A stretch of DNA of 64,000 nucleotides, taken from the NCBI RefSeq assembly GCF_022581195.2, contig NC_061454.1:1054001-1118000 (forward strand), read 5' to 3'. How positions within the stretch are numbered: position 1 is the stretch's first letter; every line of letters begins with the position of its first letter. The notes below the pieces were generated by a model. The model was not told where the DNA came from and searched no databases. It saw only the letters and a list, made by a program, of their open reading frames with translations. The position numbers and the translations under genes are program-made. The DNA comes from Helicoverpa zea. Lineage: Eukaryota; Arthropoda; Insecta; Lepidoptera; Noctuidae. Positions 59,301 to 64,000 of the stretch are shown in pieces.

Positions 59301-62300
59301 CATATAAACTACACAATTTCATACTACAATAATATGAATGTACCTAAAACTAATCTTAACGTTATTTGAAAAAATAACAAACATTGTTGTGGTTGTAAAA
59401 ATATTTACAGTTTGTCGTGTGTGTGTGTTGTGTTTGTACATTAACAAACATGTAAGTGATCTCTTACAGTTATCGGCACGGATATCGAGCCATGACCTTC
59501 ACCTGCGCAGAAGCGATTTACTGCCTTATTGCCTTATGCGTACGGGTGCGCAAAGCGATCCCCACTCTTCCGCCGAGAGCCCAATATCCGTGCCGGTAAC
59601 TTTTCATGTATTGTTTACTTGCCTAACTTGGTTTGTGTAACACTGTTAAAATAGTTATTTAAAGCAATGTTGAATCATACTCAAAATCACTTAAATATTT
59701 TCCAGATAACACCTGCTGACCCTGTTTGCCGCACGGAACAAATATTTGAATGATCTGCAAGTAGTTGTTCTGGGTCTGGGTATTTCTGCACATGAGTTTC
59801 TATGTTGATGAAATAATACTAAGAATAGATTAAATAATTATAAGAACAATAAAATAGATGTATATTCCTACAAAAACAAAGTTGTTTTATTATACCACAA
59901 ACTAAACCCGAATAAATGTTACCACTGCTTAACTTATTTATTTATTACCCTAAATGTTATCACTGCTTAACTTATTTATTTATTTTATTCATAATTTATT
60001 GTATTTATTTTAATAATATTATTGTTTTATTTTTAATATATATTATTTAAATTGCCGGCGGACGTTAACACGTCAGCTTTCGGCTTTTGCTGAAAACCAG
60101 CGCTGAGACTCTGTCCAACAGAGTGACAGCAACATGCTGAGCAAGGGCCTTTTCGCGTGGATGTGACGCATATTTCCCCCACTATTGTGTATTGTCTTCT
60201 GTAGTTCTATGTTATTATTAATTCGTTTTTGTTTGTATTATTGTTTGTATTTGTCTATGCGTTATGTCCATGTGAATAAATGTATTTTCTTTCTTTCTTT
60301 CTTTCTTTCTAAACCCAAAAACTTTACCATTATCAAACTGTTGCAGTCCGCTGCTGGACAGGTATCTCCTAAATGCACTCTACTGAGTGGGTACGATCCT
60401 TATCTATCTATATATTTACCTAATTGTACGTACCTACCTAAAACACACCCAAGATTAAGAGACAAGCTAGGTAGAACATTTATTTTATCATTACCATAAC
60501 AATGTTTATGTACCTAGCTAAAACAACTTACATGGGTACACTGTAGTACATAACCTTAAAAAACAAAACTGGTTATAACTTTTACTTCCCAAGTTCTAAA
60601 AATCTAAGAATTTACAAAGGGCTTGCCTATCATATTACCCACCAATTATAACCCATAACAATGTTTATGTACCTAGCTAAAACAACTAATATGGGTATAC
60701 TGTGGTACATAACCTTAAAAAACAAAACTGGTTATATCTTTTACTTCCCAAGTTCTAAAAATCTAAGAATTTACAAAGGGCTTGTCTATCATATTACCCA
60801 TCAATTAAAACAAAAAATATCCCAAAACACGAAATTTTATTAGCGGTACGAAAGTCCCATACAAGCCTGCCATTCGCCTTTAGAGAAGTTGCATTGGTAG
60901 TTGCCTGAACTGTAATCGAACCCACACCCTCATACTCGAGAGGTTGGTTCTTTACCCACTTGGCCGCCACGAATTATAATACAAGCCCCATACAAGTAAT
61001 ATCGAATGCCTATCTCTAGTAAGCAAACCTACAGATAGATAGTATATTGGAAACGGCCGTTAGTGACACAGTTTGTGACAAACGCACTTTGCACTTGCAT
61101 ACATTATGTAGTGCAGCGAATGTATTTAAATATAGTGGGGTCAACTAGCGGTCGGATTTTGACCGTTATTCGATAATATAATTTATGTAATACCAAGTTA
61201 GACCTGATGCACTAAATATTTTTCGTAATGTATCCTGTTTCTGGGATCCTACATGACATTTCATTTTTAGCAAATGCGTTGGAGATATTGCAATACACCT
61301 TATTTTTATGTACCTTCACTACGCAATAATGACATGACAAAAAAATAATATCTTAAAATTAAATGGGCTATGTAACGCTGTTTTTTTTTTTCAAATCCGA
61401 GTACCTAGTCCCTAAGCACGTTCAAGTAGAACAATTTAACAGCTTTATGCTTTAAGCTTTATCTATGTAGATTATATTTTTTAGTTTTTATACAATTAAC
61501 AGGGAAGGAGGAAGATACAAATCTCTCTCTCTGGCAATTTTTTACCTATACGAAAAAAAGTGTCTGATTGATATATTTTCTCGCTACAGGCAACCAAGAC
61601 AAGGGCTGGTTAATATCTGAGAAGGACAAATTCGACAACGATTTAGATCTGAACAAGGACGGAGTTATCGACATGGCTGAGATACACACGTGGATTATAC
61701 CTAACAATGAGTGAGTATCTGCCTAGCCATCTCCTTATATTGGATGTCAGCTTTAGAAGCAGCTGAGTATCAGTGTTTTACTTGGAGTGGACAGTGGACT
61801 CCCTGTATGACCCGTAGTAAAAAATGAGTGAAAGGTGCCAAAGAGGAAACGTAAGGAGGGTTTTTCCTAGTTTTAATTTTTTGCGAAAATGGGTACATAG
61901 TCATTTTATATATTAACAAAATGTGCATTGACCATATCTTACTGTGGTGAGATAAACTTTTAAATTATATATATTTCTGATATGTATGACTGCTATGGAT
62001 GGATATTAGTTTAAATTGATTAAAAATAAATATGATTACATTATTTCAGCGTAAGGTATAGTAAAAGATATGCTTCTCTTGACAGGTAACTATCATACTC
62101 AATATGTGTTAACTGATAAATATTTTAACCATTCTTTCATAGACTACTTAACTGACTTCCCCAGTTACTGAAAAATTTCTTATAACCCTAGATCTTTTTT
62201 TCAATTTATTTTACGGAAGGAAAATATCAAACAAGTGGGTAGAAGCCGAAAGTAGTGATTTTTGGAAAGAAATATCCACTTTAACTTTTTGGTACTTAAA

Positions 62301-63515
62301 AAGGGATACATTAAAATTTGCCACAGAGACCCATCCGTGTTCCCTAAATAGCCCTTTACATCCCAAAAGAACAATGTCAGACGTCCATACTAACTTAGGC
62401 TCAATAAAAATATTTCATGTACAGTGAAAATTCTTACAGTTTTTTGTGTAGTTTAATGTCAGAAGCTTTTCTATGTTTTCCACTTTTGCATGGAACTTCT
62501 CAAAACCAAAGTATTCCAAATTATTAAAACGAAAAACCTGAACTCGATAAACAAAATAATTACTTATTAACATGATATTTTTTTTGGAAAAGTTCTAGAT
62601 AACAATTAAATATTTTATAAGAAGTTAGTATTTTATGTTTAAATTTTTGTAGTAAAGAACTTTGTGTCCGTGAGAATTTATTTTTAAAAGTTGATTGGGT
62701 GGGCCGAAACCTGACATTGTTCTTGAAGGCTGACCCCCGTTTTGGCCGTCTTTCACCCGTGTATACAAGCATTTTCAATCAAATCATCTTAGTGAATGTT
62801 CAACACTCCTTATCAGCTAAACTTGAGAACAATTTACTAGGTTTATGACGACGTGAAATCTCGCACCGTATCCAATTGTAGACATTGTAAATGGAATTAT
62901 ATATACCGGTTGTTTACATCACACTACTTTTCTATATCGGATTAATATTGTTATCGATACAAAAATGAATGAAAAACCTAAGACATTTATGTACACATTC
63001 TGTCACGGTTATTTAGCAACGTCTGTTTCACTCGTATCCTAAGCACACTGCCTATACAGTCTGATGAAACAGCTTATCATATTCTATATCACTTATATGT
63101 CCTTATCTCAGCAACTACTACTTGACCGATTTGAAAATATTCTTCTAGCCTTAGGTAGTATAGTTGTCAAAGAAGGGAAGTTCATTGGGAGTTTTACCCT
63201 GGTGGACTAAGTAATTCCAAGATATGTCTGACGTACTAAAAATATTATTAACATTGACACCCCCATTAAACCCAATATACAACCATTCTAATCATCAAAA
63301 TTGATTAAAATCGCACCCAATTAATTCCATATTCCATCATTTCCAGTGAAATAGCAGACGAAGAAGTGGACCATCTCTTCGCTTCAGCAGACGACGACCA
63401 CGACGACCTGCTATCATTCGAGGAGATACTCCGTCACCACGACGTGTTCGTCGGCAGCGAGGCCACGGACTACGGCGGCGATCTCATGGGAGAACACTTT
63501 GATGATGAGCTCTGA
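53351..63515 (+). CDS. CREC-family Ca2+-binding protein (calumenin/reticulocalbin/SCF-like)
   Basis: Low-affinity Ca2+-binding protein of the secretory pathway. Seven coding exons, 978 nt, 325 aa: 53351-53540, 53726-53873, 54350-54500, 54914-54991, 55722-55842, 61590-61710, 63347-63515. A signal peptide (MAFKYFLCVLLTYNML, cleaved near CASA/AVHG) is followed by the CREC motif HNSEFDHEAILG. Six EF-hands follow: DLNGDQQVDRKE, DEDRDGAVTWLE, DANSDGKLEIHE, DTNKDGRIDFNE, DLNKDGVIDMAE and a degenerate DDDHDDLLSFEE (Gly6 is Asp). The C-terminus FDDEL is a likely ER-retention signal; related proteins end in HDEF or HDEL. FVGSEATDYG near the end matches calumenin (FVGSQATDFG). I cannot say which fly CREC gene (scf or CG31650) is the true ortholog. 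AATAAA lies at 63888-63893. Confidence 0.93.
53656..53873 (+). CDS. Possible alternative first coding exon of the CREC gene
   Basis: In intron 1 an ATG at 53656 opens MSMKNALFVFVPLALALTYY, a short hydrophobic leader, and reads straight through the exon 2 acceptor in the exon 2 frame (SVREAEEFDKLSPEES). An initiator-like TTCAGTTG lies at 53620-53627. Use of this start would replace the signal peptide and the HNSEFDHEAILG motif with a second leader. The frame continuity and hydrophobic leader are seen; use of this start is inferred. Confidence 0.45.
55862..56060 (+). repeat. SINE-like repeat, second copy
   Basis: CTAACATTATAAAGAGG ... GGGATGCGGGTGAAACCGCG, same family as 44675-44882. It starts about 20 bp after CREC exon 5. 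Confidence 0.6.
57803..57920 (+). repeat. Repeat 'CACTGCTGGGCACAGGCCTC'
   Basis: CTGCTGGGCACAGGCCTCCT ... GGAGAAGGATTGAGCATTAA. A shorter copy lies at 25902-25965 in Edc4 intron 11. A common lepidopteran LINE-tail sequence, class not settled. Confidence 0.55.
59098..59753 (+). CDS. Candidate small two-exon gene nested in CREC intron 5
   Basis: Exon 1 59098-59217 (MTSLQCINCNVRLSRIRRHA ... LWTYPRD) ends at a strong donor GAT|GTAAGT. Exon 2 59706-59753, after TATTTTCCAG, continues in frame (ITPADPVCRTEQIFE, stop), followed by AATAAA at 59848-59853. The product would be 55 aa with a CxxC pair (CINC) and one more Cys. The frame is also open upstream to an ATG at 58909. It lies on the same strand as the host gene, and a 134-bp MITE sits in its intron. 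It may be a truncated copy of a larger transposon- or zinc-finger-type gene. I do not recognise the family. Confidence 0.4.
59468..59601. mobile_element. MITE family B, copy 2
   Basis: 134 bp, AGTTATCGGCACGGATATCG ... ATATCCGTGCCGGTAACT, with the same interior as 41512-41650. It lies inside the intron of the candidate nested gene. Confidence 0.85.
60498..60812. repeat. Tandem duplication, 159-bp unit, two copies
   Basis: AACAATGTTTATGTACCTAG begins at 60498 and again at about 60657. The units differ at only a few positions. It lies in CREC intron 5. Confidence 0.8.
60855..60980 (-). repeat. tRNA-derived SINE (minus strand)
   Basis: On the minus strand the sequence reads GTGGCGGCCAAGTGGGTAAA ... 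GAGGGTGTGGGTTCGATTAC, with recognisable pol III A-box- and B-box-like blocks (GGTTCGATT). The acceptor stem does not fold as a real tRNA, so SINE rather than tRNA gene. Confidence 0.6.
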
Positions 63516-64000
63516 ACCATCTGTTTTGTGGCTCTTCGCGTTGCTATTAGAATACGTTGAGGGTGAGTGTGTCTTAAAGTGGGGGTACTTTGGCTTTTTT
63601 GTCGACTTAAGTTTGCGAGTATTTTAGGTAAAAAGTTCAAGTGGATCCAAGTTGATTTGAAGTAGCAAAAATTTTGTTTAAAATACTCAAAATATCTAAA
63701 AAACAAAACACTGTCGACATCGTCACCTCTCGAGCCTTTTTCCCAATTATGATAGGGTCGGCTTCCAGTCGAACCATTCGGTTACATCTGTAGCTGATGA
63801 GATGTAGCGACAATAATAGTTATGTTGTAGTTGTCTTATATACGTATTTATAGACTTTATAGCAAGTTTGCTTTAAGCTTAGCTTTAAATAAAAAAGTCA
63901 AAGTACGCTCAGCTTTTGACACCATCTTTCAAGTTAAGTTCATACTCAGAACATGAAATTAGCGGTACCTTTATGTTAAATGTTAACAACTCACTTGAAT
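63516..64000 (+). other. CREC 3'UTR and downstream flank
   Basis: 3'UTR to AATAAA at 63888-63893, with one copy of the GTCGGCTTCCAGT repeat (63731-63800) inside it. Nothing else was seen before the window ends. Confidence 0.5.
63888..63893 (+). terminator. Polyadenylation signal of the CREC gene
   Basis: AATAAA 373 bp after the stop codon; nearest convincing signal. Confidence 0.5.

Larger units (their letters stand above)
55843..61589 (+). other. CREC intron 5 (5.7 kb)
   Basis: Largest CREC intron. It contains the SINE-like repeat 55862-56060, repeat 57803-57920, the candidate nested gene 59098-59753 with MITE B copy 2, a (CTTT)n stretch near 60289-60310, the 159-bp tandem duplication, and the tRNA-like SINE. 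Otherwise AT-rich and unremarkable. Confidence 0.6.

Noticed and set aside
60884..60975. Possible tRNA gene on the minus strand
   Set aside because: Box-like blocks exist but the acceptor stem and anticodon arm do not fold; better explained as a tRNA-derived SINE.
1..64000. CRISPR arrays, operons, bacterial promoters or ribosome-binding sites
   Set aside because: None expected or seen; spliced genes show this is eukaryotic nuclear DNA, and short repeats are transposons or microsatellites.

Overview
Coding exons make up only a small part of this AT-rich, heavily transposon-laden eukaryotic window. GT-AG introns interrupt every host gene. The repeats are of kinds common in moths and butterflies: RTE-type LINE tails ending in (GAT)n, a tRNA-like SINE, many short inverted-repeat elements, and 'ACTAGCTTTTGCCCGC' repeats. 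The gene content fits an arthropod. I read it as a lepidopteran nuclear chromosome. All exon models below were built by hand from splice sites, reading frame and family knowledge. The reading frame closes exactly for every model.

Layout. (1) 2761-16644, minus strand: flower (fwe), the conserved synaptic-vesicle / cell-competition membrane protein. It has four shared coding exons and two alternative terminal exons. (2) 17283-38287, plus strand, head to head with flower: Edc4/Ge-1, the mRNA-decapping scaffold, in 23 coding exons (1127 aa). (3) 42649-52739, plus strand: a tandem, WD40-less Edc4 paralog (8 exons, 464 aa). Its seven introns lie at the same positions and phases as the last seven introns of Edc4. 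Its last intron holds a complete, apparently very young Ty3/gypsy retrotransposon (46873-52466) with 457-bp LTRs that look identical. (4) 53351-63515, plus strand: a six-EF-hand CREC protein (calumenin/reticulocalbin type, 325 aa, C-terminal DDEL). A possible small two-exon gene (59098-59753) is nested in its largest intron.

Mobile DNA. Flower's second intron contains a hAT-type element (10188-14137, 8-bp target duplication ACTCTATC) that itself hosts a 5'-truncated LINE flanked by 274-bp direct repeats, apparently an extremely long target-site duplication. At least ten inverted-repeat (MITE/foldback) elements lie in introns and intergenic DNA. Two of these families are present twice.

Working together: flower acts at vesicles and the plasma membrane, Edc4 in cytoplasmic P-bodies, and the CREC protein in the secretory pathway. 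They look like unrelated housekeeping neighbours. The most unusual content is the Edc4 tandem duplication that yields an apparently intact C-terminal-only protein, and flower's alternative C-terminal exons, which lie between inverted copies of a GGGCGCCAG motif.
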